A DNA stretch of 64,000 nucleotides from contig NZ_AP022601.1 of NCBI RefSeq assembly GCF_010726765.1, forward strand, positions 5,394,001 to 5,458,000, in the 5' to 3' direction. This document shows, piece by piece, positions 17,382-26,346 of this stretch; the stretch's first letter is position 1, and each line of letters starts with the position of its first letter. The DNA is from Mycobacterium gallinarum (GTDB lineage: Bacteria > Actinomycetota > Actinomycetes > Mycobacteriales > Mycobacteriaceae). A program made the translations under genes and the position numbers. The notes beneath the pieces were generated by a model. That model ran no database searches. It was not told the origin of the DNA and saw only the letters and a program-made list of their open reading frames with translations.

Positions 17382-18560
17382 TCAAATCGCGGAGCGGGCT
17401 GCGCGTATCGCGTGCGGATAGGCACCGTCGCGGTGCTGGAACGACAGAATCGCGGGGTTGAGGACGACACCCTCGCGGATTTCGATCGCGCGAGCGATCG
17501 TCGGAGACTCCTCCCACGCCGCCGGCCCGGCCAGCAGCGTGTCGAGGTGAGGCAGCAACGCCTCGCTGATCTCCCAGGTTGCCGAGTTCCACAGATACGA
17601 CGGGCTGTGGTCGACGGCGTAGTAGTGGATGCGGTTCGCGACCTCGATCATCGGCTCGGTGAACGACGTCGGCGCCGCCCAGCTGAAACCCATGCCCACG
17701 TCACAGGAGACGTCGACGATGAGACTGCCCGCAGTGAAGTCGGCCAGGTCTTTCTCGGTGACGAAGACCAGCGGTGCGTTGGGATCCTGGAGGACACAGT
17801 TGACGACGATGTCGTTGCCGGCGAGCAGTTCGGCCACCGGAACGACCCCCTCAGGGGTGTCCGCCAGAATCTTCTCGGGTGCGTCCGGATCGGGGATCAT
17901 CTGGATGATCTGGGTGGAGTGGATCGGCGACCCGACGGCGGCGACGTCCCGGTTGGTCAGCACACGGACGTCGTCGACGCCGTGGGAGTTGAGCGCGGTA
18001 ACGGCGCCGCGTGCGGTCGCACCGAACCCGATGACGGTCGCCCGCAGCCGCCGGCCGTAGCTGCCGGTGACGCCCACGGATTGCATCGCGTGCAGGACCG
18101 AGCAGTAGCCCGCCAGCTCGTTGTTCTTGTGGAAGACGTGCAGGCCGAAGCCGCCGTCGGACTGCCAGTGATTCATCGCCTCGAACGCGATCAGCGTCAA
18201 CCGCGAATCGATGGCGATCTGGGTCAGCTCGGCGTCCTGCACACAGTGGGGCCAGCCCCACACAACCTGGCCCGCGTTGAGTTCGGCCAAGTCTTCCGAT
18301 TGGACTTTGGGCAACAGAATGACGTCACAATCGGCGATCAATTGCTCGCGGGTGCCGATTCCACCGACAAGGGCGGCGAGTTCGTCGTCCGTGGCGCCGA
18401 AATCGGAGCCGTAGCCATGCTCCAGAAAGATGCGCTGCGCCAGCCGGCGGTCAATCCGGTCGAAATGTGCCGGATGAATCGGCAATCTGCGCTCGTTCGG
18501 TTTACGCGAGCGAGCGAGAATTCCAAGCGAAAGCGGTTGACCTTCAGCGCTTCTTGTCAT
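17382..18560 (-). CDS. N5-(carboxyethyl)ornithine synthase-like dehydrogenase
   Basis: A 392-residue protein of the alanine dehydrogenase/saccharopine dehydrogenase fold. The N-terminal half has ILARSRKPNERRLPIHPAHF, the alanine-dehydrogenase-like opening, and VWGWPHCVQD near residue 100. The second half has a Rossmann motif, ATVIGFGATARGAVTALNSHG, near 175. The closest named activity I know for this arrangement is N5-(L-1-carboxyethyl)-L-ornithine synthase, which condenses pyruvate with ornithine using NADPH; the role in mycobacteria is not established. Its start overlaps the end of the tiny basic protein gene by 17 bp, indicating coupled translation. It converges on glycosyltransferase B. 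Confidence 0.75.
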   Translation of the reverse strand: MTRSAEGQPLSLGILARSRKPNERRLPIHPAHFDRIDRRLAQRIFLEHGYGSDFGATDDELAALVGGIGTREQLIADCDVILLPKVQSEDLAELNAGQVVWGWPHCVQDAELTQIAIDSRLTLIAFEAMNHWQSDGGFGLHVFHKNNELAGYCSVLHAMQSVGVTGSYGRRLRATVIGFGATARGAVTALNSHGVDDVRVLTNRDVAAVGSPIHSTQIIQMIPDPDAPEKILADTPEGVVPVAELLAGNDIVVNCVLQDPNAPLVFVTEKDLADFTAGSLIVDVSCDVGMGFSWAAPTSFTEPMIEVANRIHYYAVDHSPSYLWNSATWEISEALLPHLDTLLAGPAAWEESPTIARAIEIREGVVLNPAILSFQHRDGAYPHAIRAARSAI

Positions 18561-18681
18561 GGAACAAGGCCTCGGCAGACGACGCCTTGGCCGCCGCCTT
18601 CTGGTGCTTCGCCGCGCGTTTCTCTTTCAATGACTTGCCGGACTTCTTCGCCATGGCTTGTCGAGGAGATTTATCAGACAT
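18544..18681 (-). CDS. 45-aa lysine-rich basic protein
   Basis: An ATG at 18681 opens a 45-codon frame reading MSDKSPRQAMAKKSGKSLKE and ending in a Lys/Arg cluster (FHDKKR). About a third of residues are Lys or Arg and many others Ala, so it is a small, probably nucleic-acid-binding or ribosome-associated protein. It overlaps the start of the following dehydrogenase by 17 bp in another frame, an arrangement seen in coupled genes. A ribosome site is not clear (GGGG about 8 bp upstream). I do not recognise a named family. Confidence 0.6.
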   Translation of the reverse strand: MSDKSPRQAMAKKSGKSLKEKRAAKHQKAAAKASSAEALFHDKKR

Positions 18682-18727
18682 CGATGCCCCTTGGTAGTGG
18701 GGGCCTGAATGGTCCCGATGCTCAAAC

Positions 18728-18772
18728 CCTACCCCTTGGACGCGCGATTACCGGAGGTCTCGAAGGGGTAGG
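18728..18772. promoter_or_regulatory. 10-bp perfect inverted repeat in a divergent intergenic region
   Basis: CCTACCCCTT (18728-18737) and AAGGGGTAGG (18763-18772) are exact inverted copies separated by 25 bp. They lie between the 45-aa gene (start 18681, leftward) and the desaturase gene (start 18892, rightward). A paired operator or a stem-loop in either leader could be formed. The binding protein is unknown. Confidence 0.5.
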
Positions 18773-18891
18773 CTGTGCTTACGCCGACGCGCAACCGTCG
18801 TCTAGCTCGATTTCGACCGCTCGTCCGCATTCTCGGGGTTCGCTCAGGAGCCCAGACCTGATTCGCAGCCGGCTCCACGGGGACTCTAGTA

Positions 18892-20097
18892 ATGGCAATT
18901 GCCGATGTTGCCGCGTACGCGCATCTAAGCGACGCAGATGTCGATGCGCTCGCTCGTGAGCTCGACGCCATCCGCAGCGACGTCGAAGAGTCACTCGGCG
19001 AACGCGACGCGGCCTATATCCGACGCACCATCAAATTGCAACGGACGCTGGACGTCGCCGCGCGCCTGATCATCGCCTGCTCTCGGTCAAGGGCGGGTTG
19101 GCTGCTGGGAACCGCATCGCTGGCCTTCGCGAAGAGCGTCGAGAACATGGAGATCGCCCACAACGTCGGCCATGGTCAATGGGATTGGATGAATGACCCG
19201 GAGATCCACTCGAGCACGTGGGAGTGGGACATGGTCGGTGTGTCGTCGCAGTGGAGGTACTCGCACAACTACCGCCACCACGTGTTCAGCAACGTCGTCG
19301 GGGTGGACGACGATCTCGGCTTCGGCGTGATACGGATGACCCGCGACCAAGCCTGGAAGCCCGAACATCTGTTTCAACCGCTTCGTAATCTGTTGTTGGC
19401 CAGCATCTTCGAGTGGGGGATCGGACTGCACGGAATCCATTCGGAGCGTGATCGGCTGGCTCCGGATGCCGCCAAGGTCGGCGCGGCCAGGCGCGCGTTC
19501 GTCGGCAAGATCGCCCGGCAATCACTCAAGGACTACGTATTCTTCCCGGCGTTGAGCCGATCCCGCTGGCGCAGAACCCTGGCCGCCAACACGGCGGCCA
19601 ACCTACTGCGCAACCTCTGGGCGTATGTGGTGATCTTCTGCGGTCACTTTCCCGATGGCGCAGAGAAGTTCACCGCCGACATACTGGATCGGGAAACCAA
19701 AGGCGAGTGGTACCTGCGCCAGATGCTGGGTGCCGCGAATTTCAGGGCCGGCCCGCTGCTTGCCTTCTCGAGCGGGAATCTGTGCTACCAGATCGAGCAT
19801 CATCTGTTCCCCGACCTGCCCAGTAACCGCCTCCCGCAGATCGCGGTGCGCGTGCAGGGACTGTGCGAAAAGTACGATTTGCCCTACACCACCGGATCTA
19901 TTGTGCGCCAATACTTTCAGGTGCTGCGCACAATCCACACGCTGGCGTTCCCCGACCGACTTCCGCGCACCGATGCCGACGGCGCGTCGTATGACGACCC
20001 CGCTGCTCTCACGATTTCCTCTGGAGAGGACGCTGAAGGAATGACGACCTCGCCACGACCCGCGGGCAACGCTGTAGCCCCGCCGCTGTTCGGTTAG
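18892..20097 (+). CDS. Membrane fatty acid desaturase, DesA3-like
   Basis: A 401-residue di-iron membrane desaturase with all three His boxes: HNVGH near residue 84, HNYRHH near 124 and QIEHH near 302. Hydrophobic segments lie at about 52-80 and 235-250. The Q in the third box is typical of front-end and linoleoyl-CoA-type desaturases, and the overall pattern resembles mycobacterial DesA3-type acyl-CoA desaturases, which introduce a double bond with O2 and an electron-donor oxidoreductase. No cytochrome b5 domain is present. The C-terminal 50 residues are low-complexity. A GAF-ANTAR gene follows after 2 bp, so the two are one transcript. Confidence 0.85.
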   Translation: MAIADVAAYAHLSDADVDALARELDAIRSDVEESLGERDAAYIRRTIKLQRTLDVAARLIIACSRSRAGWLLGTASLAFAKSVENMEIAHNVGHGQWDWMNDPEIHSSTWEWDMVGVSSQWRYSHNYRHHVFSNVVGVDDDLGFGVIRMTRDQAWKPEHLFQPLRNLLLASIFEWGIGLHGIHSERDRLAPDAAKVGAARRAFVGKIARQSLKDYVFFPALSRSRWRRTLAANTAANLLRNLWAYVVIFCGHFPDGAEKFTADILDRETKGEWYLRQMLGAANFRAGPLLAFSSGNLCYQIEHHLFPDLPSNRLPQIAVRVQGLCEKYDLPYTTGSIVRQYFQVLRTIHTLAFPDRLPRTDADGASYDDPAALTISSGEDAEGMTTSPRPAGNAVAPPLFG

Positions 20098-20099
20098 AT

Positions 20100-20807
20100 G
20101 TGGCGATCCAGGATCAGTTGCTCGCCGCTGTCGACGGCCGGCGAGGGGTGGATGCCGCCGATCGGCTGTGTGAGGCGTGCGTGGTGCTCTTCGACGTCGA
20201 CGCGGCGGCGATCTCGCTGGTATTCGATGGCGCCAACACCGGAACGCTGGGATCCAGCGGTGAGCACGCGCGCACCTACGACGAATTGCAGTTCCTGCTC
20301 GGAGAAGGTCCGTGCCTGGAGTCGGTGGCCCGGCGCGCGCCTGTCCTCGCCCTGGACCTTGCGGACCCCGACGATGTGCGCTGGCCCGTCTACGGCCCCG
20401 CAATGGTGGACCTGCAGATCCGCGGCGTGTTCGCGATGCCCGTCGTCGTTGCCGGTGAGTATGTCGGCGCCCTCGACCTCTTCCGAACCCAACCCGGCGG
20501 TCTGGAAGACGAGCAGCTCACGGGCGCCGTCGTCGCTGCCGAGCTGGCCGGGATCCCGCTGCTCGACCTCCTCGACGCTGACCTGCAAGCCGCCGCCGCA
20601 GACCCCGCCAGCAATGTCTGGGCCGAACTGCACACTCTCTCGCGCGCCGAGGTTAGCCAGGCGACCGGCATGCTCGTCGCACAGCTCGAGGTCGATCCCG
20701 CCGAGGCGCTGTTGCGCCTGCGCGCCCACGCGTACGCCACCGGCCGCAGTGCCACCGATGTCGCGCGCGACATCCTCGATCGCAAACTCAGGCTAGAGGC
20801 CGACTGA
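20100..20807 (+). CDS. GAF-ANTAR RNA-binding antiterminator (first of three)
   Basis: A 235-residue protein with an N-terminal GAF sensor (about residues 10-150, with LLGEGPCLESVARRAP) and a C-terminal ANTAR helical bundle (about 170-232, EVSQATGMLVAQLEVDPAEALLRLRAHAYATGRSATDVA). ANTAR domains bind double-hairpin RNA and prevent early transcription termination. The GTG start at 20100 is 2 bp after the desaturase stop, so translation is coupled. GAF may sense a small ligand; none can be named. Confidence 0.85.
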   Translation: MAIQDQLLAAVDGRRGVDAADRLCEACVVLFDVDAAAISLVFDGANTGTLGSSGEHARTYDELQFLLGEGPCLESVARRAPVLALDLADPDDVRWPVYGPAMVDLQIRGVFAMPVVVAGEYVGALDLFRTQPGGLEDEQLTGAVVAAELAGIPLLDLLDADLQAAAADPASNVWAELHTLSRAEVSQATGMLVAQLEVDPAEALLRLRAHAYATGRSATDVARDILDRKLRLEAD

Positions 20808-20834
20808 TGCGCCCACCCAGGGACGGAGTGTGAA

Positions 20835-21590
20835 ATGACCGAAACCCCTCGTGAAACCCGCGTCCTGGACGCGGTTGTTTCGCTCGTCGACAGCCTTCTC
20901 GAGGACTTCGACGTCGTGGACTTGCTGACCGAACTCACCGAACGGAGTGCCGAGCTGCTCGACGTCGCAGCCGCCGGCTTCCTGCTCGCCGACCCGCTTG
21001 ACCGACTGCGTCTGCTGGCCGCCACGACCGAGGAGGCCCGCGAGTTGGAGCTCTTCCAGTTGCAGGCCGACGAGGGTCCCTGCGTCGACTGCTACTCCAC
21101 CGGCGAACCCGTGTCGGTCGCGGACATCCGGGCCGCCGAACAGCGCTGGCCACGCTTCGTGCCCGCTGCACTCGACGCCGGCTTCGCCTCGGTGCACGCC
21201 GTGCCGATGCGGGCGGCGGGCATCGTGCTGGGCGCACTGGGGCTGTTCGGCTCCCACACGGGCGAACTCAGCGACGCGGACCGCCTCGTCGCGCAGACGC
21301 TCGCGCACATCGCCTGCGTGGCCGTCTTGCAGGAGCACGCGCCAACGCCGTCGACAGTGGTCCCGCAGCTGCGCTCCGCGCTCGCGCGCCGCGTCATCGT
21401 CGAGCAGGCCAAGGGATTTCTGCGCGAGACTCTCGATGTCTCCGTCGAGGAGGCCTTCAGGCTGCTGCGCGCCTATGCCCGCGCCAATGGCGAGCATCTG
21501 ACCGACGTCGCGCAGCGCGTGATGACCGACCGGCAGGCGCGCCCGGTGCTGGTCTCTGCCATCGCTGAATTCGTTACGCCAACAACGTAA
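20835..21590 (+). CDS. GAF-ANTAR RNA-binding antiterminator (second of three)
   Basis: A 251-residue protein of the same plan: GAF domain (about residues 20-170, with ADEGPCVDCYSTGEPVSV) and ANTAR domain (about 180-240, ARRVIVEQAKGFLRETLDVSVEEAFRLLRAYARANGEHL). It follows the first ANTAR gene by 27 bp and converges on the third with a 1-bp gap. The paired cysteines in GPCVDC could bind a metal or act in redox sensing; the first paralogue has only one Cys there. Confidence 0.85.
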   Translation: MTETPRETRVLDAVVSLVDSLLEDFDVVDLLTELTERSAELLDVAAAGFLLADPLDRLRLLAATTEEARELELFQLQADEGPCVDCYSTGEPVSVADIRAAEQRWPRFVPAALDAGFASVHAVPMRAAGIVLGALGLFGSHTGELSDADRLVAQTLAHIACVAVLQEHAPTPSTVVPQLRSALARRVIVEQAKGFLRETLDVSVEEAFRLLRAYARANGEHLTDVAQRVMTDRQARPVLVSAIAEFVTPTT

Positions 21591-21591
21591 C

Positions 21592-22398
21592 TCAGTCGCG
21601 GTGCCGCGCTATGGCGCGCCGCACCGCCTCATCGACCATCCGCTCGGCCAGGATGTGGAGCTTGACATTCTCGGCTTGGCTCATCCGCACGAGACGGTCG
21701 AACGCTTCCTCGGCGCCGACTCCGGAGCGGGATCGGATGATTCCGATAGCCTGATCTATCACCGCGCGGCTGCCCAACGCGGTCTGCAATTGTTTCGTCC
21801 GCTCCTGGGCGCGGTCGAGCAGCTGCCCGTTGTGGACCGACACCGCCGCGGACGCGGCGAACTGCGAGCCCAGCTCCACGGCGTGCTCGCCGAACGCGTC
21901 GCGGCTACGGGCATAGGTGTTGATGGCGCCGATCAGCTGATCGCCGACCAGCAACGGCAGGGCCAGCGCGGAATGCACACCCATCCGGGCGACGCCGCCG
22001 CCGAAGCGCGGCCACCGCTTGTCACTTCCCAACGATCCGCTGACCGTGGGCCGCCGCGTCTGCATGCAGGTGATGCACGGCCCCTCTCGGTGGTCGACGT
22101 ACTGCAACTTGTCGATGTCTTCGATGAACTGCGCGGTGACCGCCCACGTCTTGATCGAGGGTTTGTCTCCGGACATATCGATCACCGTGACGCCCGCGCC
22201 GTCGGCACCGGGAATCGCCCGGGCCGCGAACTCGGCCACGTCGCCAAGGAGGTCGATCACCCCGCGGGCCCCGGCCACCAGTCCGGCGACCCCTCGAAGG
22301 CCGGCATACAGGTCGACATCGTCCGCTTCGCGTTGGGCGGCAGATAAATCGGGCTCCGGATCCGAAGATCGGCCGGGCTGGGGGTCGTAGTCAGCCAT
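21592..22398 (-). CDS. GAF-ANTAR RNA-binding antiterminator (third of three)
   Basis: A 268-residue protein on the opposite strand with a 45-residue polar N-terminal extension, a GAF domain (about 45-195; HREGPCITCMQTRRPTVS) and a C-terminal ANTAR domain (about 205-265; LGSRAVIDQAIGIIRSRSGVGAEEAFDRLVRMSQAENVKLHILA). Its stop is 1 bp from the stop of the convergent paralogue. A CxxC pair appears in the same loop as in the second paralogue. It is 38 bp downstream of the fadD gene on the same strand and may be read through from it. Confidence 0.85.
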   Translation of the reverse strand: MADYDPQPGRSSDPEPDLSAAQREADDVDLYAGLRGVAGLVAGARGVIDLLGDVAEFAARAIPGADGAGVTVIDMSGDKPSIKTWAVTAQFIEDIDKLQYVDHREGPCITCMQTRRPTVSGSLGSDKRWPRFGGGVARMGVHSALALPLLVGDQLIGAINTYARSRDAFGEHAVELGSQFAASAAVSVHNGQLLDRAQERTKQLQTALGSRAVIDQAIGIIRSRSGVGAEEAFDRLVRMSQAENVKLHILAERMVDEAVRRAIARHRD

Positions 22399-22436
22399 GT
22401 GCCCCGTGAATGTTACTCGCGTATTTGGCGTGTCGG

Positions 22437-24071
22437 TCAGTCCACGAGCGACAGCGCATGCGCGCGCCTCAACTTGCCCGACGCTGTCTTGGGGATCATC
22501 CCCGGTTCGAGCACAACCACGTTGCGCGGACGCACGTCGACCTCGGCGAACACCTCATGCGCCACCTGGCGCTCGACACGACGCACCTGCATGGGATCCG
22601 CATAGTTCTTGCATTCCACCGCGACCGCGAACGTCTCCCGTGACAACCCCGCGTCGAGTCGCACGGCGATCGCACAACCGGGCCGCACGCCGTCAACGCG
22701 GCTGGCGGCCCGTTCGATGTCGGTCGGGTAGATATTGCGTCCGGCCATGATGATCACGTCTTTGAGCCGCCCACATACGACCACCTCACCGGTCTCGGTG
22801 AGATAACCCAGATCACCGGTGTCGTACCAGCCGCGTTCGTCCTGGGCCGGGATGAATCCGGCCACCGTGGTGTACCCCCTGGTCACCGGTTCGCCGCGGA
22901 CCTCGATGACACCGACTCCACGCGGCGCCAGCACGCCGCCGTCTTCGTCGACGATGCGGACCTCCAGGCCCTCCAGAGGCTTGCCGAGCGACACCAGTCG
23001 CCGGGTGTTCCCCCTGGTTGCCGGGACGGCGCGGTGCAGGACCGACAACAGGTCCGCATCCACCTCGTCGACGACCATGCCTCCGCCGCACTCGGAGAAC
23101 GACACGGCCACCGTGGTCTCGGCCATCCCGTAGGCCGGGATGATGGCCTCGGGCTTCAACCCGAACGGTGCGCCTGCCTCGCAGAGATCCTCGACGTCGA
23201 GTGGGTCGACCTGCTCGGCGCCGGACAATGCCCACCGCAGCGAGGACAGATCGAATTCGCCGGGCTTGGCCTGCCTGCGCAATCGCTTGGCGAACAGGGT
23301 GTAGGCGAAGTTCGGCGCGGCCGTCATCGTGCCCTTGTACTTGTCAATGAGCTTGGCCCACAACAACGTATCGCTGAGAAAGTCCATCGGTGTCACCTTG
23401 ACGAGCTCGGCTCCGATGTACATCGGCACCGTCAGGTACCCCGTCATGCCCATGTCGTGGAAGCACGGCAGCCAGCTCACGATCACATCCGTGTCGAGAT
23501 CGAAGTCGCAGCCCACGACCATCGCCTCGGCGTTGGCGACGATGTTGGCGTGCGTGATCTGGACGGCCTTCGGCGAGCCGGTCGAGCCCGACGTCAGCTG
23601 CATCAGGGCGACGTCGTGGTCGAAGGTCTCCAGCGGCTCGATGGGGTCGTTGGCCAGCAGCGATTCGATCGTCAGCACTGCCATCCCGAGTCCCTCGAGC
23701 ACCGGCGCCGCGGCCATGAACGGGTCGGAGATGACGACGGCCTTCGCCGAGATCATCTCGATCACGGCGGTGGTCTCTTCGGCCCATCGCACCAGGTCAG
23801 TGCGGGGAGTGGGCTGGTGAACCATGGTCGCGCTGGCACCGCGCATCCAGATGCCCTGAGCGGTCGGCGCGATCTCGACCGGGGCGCCGGCGAGAACGGC
23901 GACGGCGTCACCAGGGCCTATGCCCGCTTTTGCCAGGCCACCCGCCACGCGACGGGCCCGTTCGTGCACCTGAGCCCAGGTATGGCGCACAGGTGCGCCG
24001 GGCTCCCCGGTGACCATGCCCTTTTTGCTGGTGAGGGCATTGCTGTACATCGTCTCGGTAAATCGGCTCAC
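22437..24071 (-). CDS. Fatty-acyl-AMP ligase type FadD
   Basis: A 544-residue ANL-superfamily adenylate-forming enzyme. Motifs: [22 protein letters not shown] (P-loop, near residue 173), [12 protein letters not shown] (near 320), [11 protein letters not shown] (near 428) and [17 protein letters not shown] near 453. The GRNxYPxDIE and DTGDLGYL patterns are of the fatty-acyl-AMP ligase type, which activate acyl chains for transfer to a carrier protein rather than CoA; acyl-CoA ligase activity cannot be excluded. The start is GTG at 24071 after AAAGGGA. No polyketide synthase or carrier protein lies next to it, so its partner must be elsewhere. Confidence 0.83.
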   Translation of the reverse strand: MSRFTETMYSNALTSKKGMVTGEPGAPVRHTWAQVHERARRVAGGLAKAGIGPGDAVAVLAGAPVEIAPTAQGIWMRGASATMVHQPTPRTDLVRWAEETTAVIEMISAKAVVISDPFMAAAPVLEGLGMAVLTIESLLANDPIEPLETFDHDVALMQLTSGSTGSPKAVQITHANIVANAEAMVVGCDFDLDTDVIVSWLPCFHDMGMTGYLTVPMYIGAELVKVTPMDFLSDTLLWAKLIDKYKGTMTAAPNFAYTLFAKRLRRQAKPGEFDLSSLRWALSGAEQVDPLDVEDLCEAGAPFGLKPEAIIPAYGMAETTVAVSFSECGGGMVVDEVDADLLSVLHRAVPATRGNTRRLVSLGKPLEGLEVRIVDEDGGVLAPRGVGVIEVRGEPVTRGYTTVAGFIPAQDERGWYDTGDLGYLTETGEVVVCGRLKDVIIMAGRNIYPTDIERAASRVDGVRPGCAIAVRLDAGLSRETFAVAVECKNYADPMQVRRVERQVAHEVFAEVDVRPRNVVVLEPGMIPKTASGKLRRAHALSLVD

Positions 24072-24540
24072 GACAATCCCTTTGGCCTAGGCGCGACGAC
24101 GCCGCGAATAGGCTGTTCTGGTAGACCCGGCGCGAAATTGCTGCTGCGCCAGGTGATGTGGAAGCCGCTGGGGTTCGGCCGTCGCCCAGCCCGGTTCAGG
24201 GCCGACGATGACGGTGGAGGTGCGTATCTCCTCTGTGTTCACCCCAGATGGTTCGCCGCGCCGGTCGGCGCGACGTTCTGTGTATGACGGACGCACTGAC
24301 TGTACAGACCCGACCGTTGCCGGACACCTTTGCACGCCGACACCGCCCCAAGTCGTTATCAACTCTGTACTTGCAGGCAACCGAGCCCCCCAGCCCAACA
24401 TTTGCACCTGTGAGTTTTCGGCCGACGTCGGAGGTCAAAGACCTAATCGGCGGGGAGGCGTAGTCGCCGCCGAGACGTTTCCGTAAGGCTGGAAAATCAA
24501 CCCGGTCAGACTTTACCGTGTCGCCTGGCGTTATGGACTA
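24072..24540. other. 469-bp intergenic region without a supported gene
   Basis: Between fadD (start 24071) and the sulfatase gene (stop at 24541), both leftward. Short frames here lack codon bias and ribosome sites. Two small palindromes are visible: CGCGCCG-GT-CGGCGCG at 24257-24272 and CTGTACAG at 24300-24307. The fadD promoter should lie here, but I cannot place it with confidence. Confidence 0.6.
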
Positions 24541-26346
24541 TTAGGCGAGACGTGTGCCGCCCAATCGTTGCCGTATCCGACCCACAAACGACGGCTTGGC
24601 GGTCGGTGGCCGGCGAGAAACATATGGCCACGGGTTGTTGCGCTCTGGAACGGTGTCGGTACGCGCCTGCTTCAACTCCATCCGAAGGTGGCGACGCAGT
24701 TCGTCGAGATCGGGATCGGTCCATCGGTTGACGGCCTCGGTCGGGTCGACGGTGAGGTCGTAGAGCTCCCACTGATCGTCCAGCGGCGACGTCCGATACG
24801 CCTCACCGCCAAGCCCGTTGGCCGCGAGGTGCCGTACCCCGGGCTCTGTCCAGGTCGCCGGATCGTCGAACGTGCGCACCAGCTTCCACAGGTGTTCGTC
24901 GACTCGCACGACCAGCCCTTCGAAGTTTGATCCGACATGCGCGGGTATCTGAATACGTAGTGGCATAGGGGGATTCACCGTCAGCTTCAATTGACGCGCC
25001 ACGCCCGACGCGCCGGTGTCACCTTCGAGCATGTTGTCGCGTGTCATCAAGTACACGGGACGCGACTCGTCGGCGGGCGCACCGTCGACGACAGGCATCA
25101 GATCGCGGCCCGGCAGGTCGTGCACCTCGGAGAACGAATCACGCAGCGCCGCCGCCACCGCCGCGACGTCGATACCCGCCGCACCCAGCAGCGTCGGCAC
25201 CAGATCGACATGCGACGTCGGCGCGGTCACCGTGCGGGCCGACGTCGCGCCCGCCCCGGTGCGCGCGACGACGAACGGAACGCGGGTGGCCTCGTCGTAC
25301 AGGTTGAACCACTTCTGATGCAGGCCGCCGTGGGCACCCAGCAGATCGCCGTGGTCGGAGGTGCGCACCAGCACCGCGTTGTCCGAGCCGCCATCGGTCA
25401 CCATGCGACGCACCGGGTCGATAGGCCCGTCGACCTCGGCATGCAACCGGTAGTAGAGGTCGCGATAGCGCTGGGCGTTGCGGTTGTAGGTCCGGTCGAC
25501 TGCGGGCGCCACGCCGTAGCCGGTGTAGTACGCCTCGCGGAACGCGATCTGCGCGGCCGGCTTGGTCGACAGGTCCTCGTCCGCCGTCGGCGCCGCGGGC
25601 ACGTGCGGCGGATCCAGCGGCGACGGTTGCAGCGGACTCCTGCGCGACCACGCCGGGAACAGCACGATGTCGTGGGGGTTGACGAAGCTGGCGACCAACA
25701 GGAACGGCGTCAGCGCGTCCGCGTCACCTGCGCGGCGCCGCGCATACCGGTCGTCGAGCCAGGCGACGACGCGGTCGGCGATCAACCCGTCGCGCCGAAC
25801 CCCGGCGTTGGCCAGCAGCGCGCCATGCGGTTCGGGGCCCACCCAGCCCGAAAACCCGAACGGTGCAAGGGGATCGGCGTCGAGGTAGGCGCGCACCGCG
25901 TCGTGGTCGACCACGCCGTCGTCGTCATTGGTCGCGAGCGGCTTGCCGGTGGCCGGGTCGGTGAGATCCGCGTGGGTGATGTGCCATTTGCCGTCGTAAT
26001 GCGTGTCGTATCCGGCGGCGCGAAACCAATTTCCAAGCGTGGGCACCTCGCCCTGGCGCAGCCAACGCATGCGAGAGTCGTTGTACACCTTGCCGATGCC
26101 GTCGGTCTGTGTGACGCCGTGCAGGTCGGGATACTGGCCGGTGAAAATCGTTGGGCGACTTGGCACGCAGGCCAACGAGCCGGTGTAGTGGCGGCGGAAG
26201 CTGACGCCGTGCTCGTCGAACCACTTGCGGCCGGGCAGCGTGTGGTCACGCCAGGCGAGCACCTCGGGTGACTCGTAGGGCGGTATCGCGCGTTCCTCGT
26301 CGGTCATCAGGATGACGATGTCGGGACGCCCAGACAGCTCAGACAC
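24541..26346 (-). CDS. Type I (formylglycine) sulfatase
   Basis: A 601-residue alkaline-phosphatase-superfamily sulfatase. The signature ACVPSRPTIFTGQYPDLHG (near residue 60) contains the CxPSR motif whose Cys is converted to formylglycine. Metal ligands are seen in ILMTDE near the N-terminus and SDHGDLLGAHG near 330, and catalytic Lys/His in YDGKWHITHADL. No signal peptide is seen, so it is cytoplasmic or exported without one. I prefer the GTG at 26346, which overlaps the SRPBCC stop and has GGAG 8-10 bp upstream; an ATG at 26376 would add ten residues. Substrate unknown; a formylglycine-generating enzyme is not in the window. Confidence 0.85.
   Translation of the reverse strand: MSELSGRPDIVILMTDEERAIPPYESPEVLAWRDHTLPGRKWFDEHGVSFRRHYTGSLACVPSRPTIFTGQYPDLHGVTQTDGIGKVYNDSRMRWLRQGEVPTLGNWFRAAGYDTHYDGKWHITHADLTDPATGKPLATNDDDGVVDHDAVRAYLDADPLAPFGFSGWVGPEPHGALLANAGVRRDGLIADRVVAWLDDRYARRRAGDADALTPFLLVASFVNPHDIVLFPAWSRRSPLQPSPLDPPHVPAAPTADEDLSTKPAAQIAFREAYYTGYGVAPAVDRTYNRNAQRYRDLYYRLHAEVDGPIDPVRRMVTDGGSDNAVLVRTSDHGDLLGAHGGLHQKWFNLYDEATRVPFVVARTGAGATSARTVTAPTSHVDLVPTLLGAAGIDVAAVAAALRDSFSEVHDLPGRDLMPVVDGAPADESRPVYLMTRDNMLEGDTGASGVARQLKLTVNPPMPLRIQIPAHVGSNFEGLVVRVDEHLWKLVRTFDDPATWTEPGVRHLAANGLGGEAYRTSPLDDQWELYDLTVDPTEAVNRWTDPDLDELRRHLRMELKQARTDTVPERNNPWPYVSRRPPTAKPSFVGRIRQRLGGTRLA

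Noticed and set aside
17208..18959. 583-codon open frame on the plus strand
   Set aside because: It is antisense to the well-supported carboxyethylornithine-synthase-like gene and has no domain or ribosome site.
23034..24287. Long plus-strand frame over fadD, and a similar one at 24991-26271 over the sulfatase
   Set aside because: Both are antisense to genes with complete catalytic motifs and encode His/Arg/Gly-rich nonsense.
24208..24486. 92-codon frame in the fadD-sulfatase gap
   Set aside because: No ribosome site, unusual composition and no recognisable motif; not supported as a gene.
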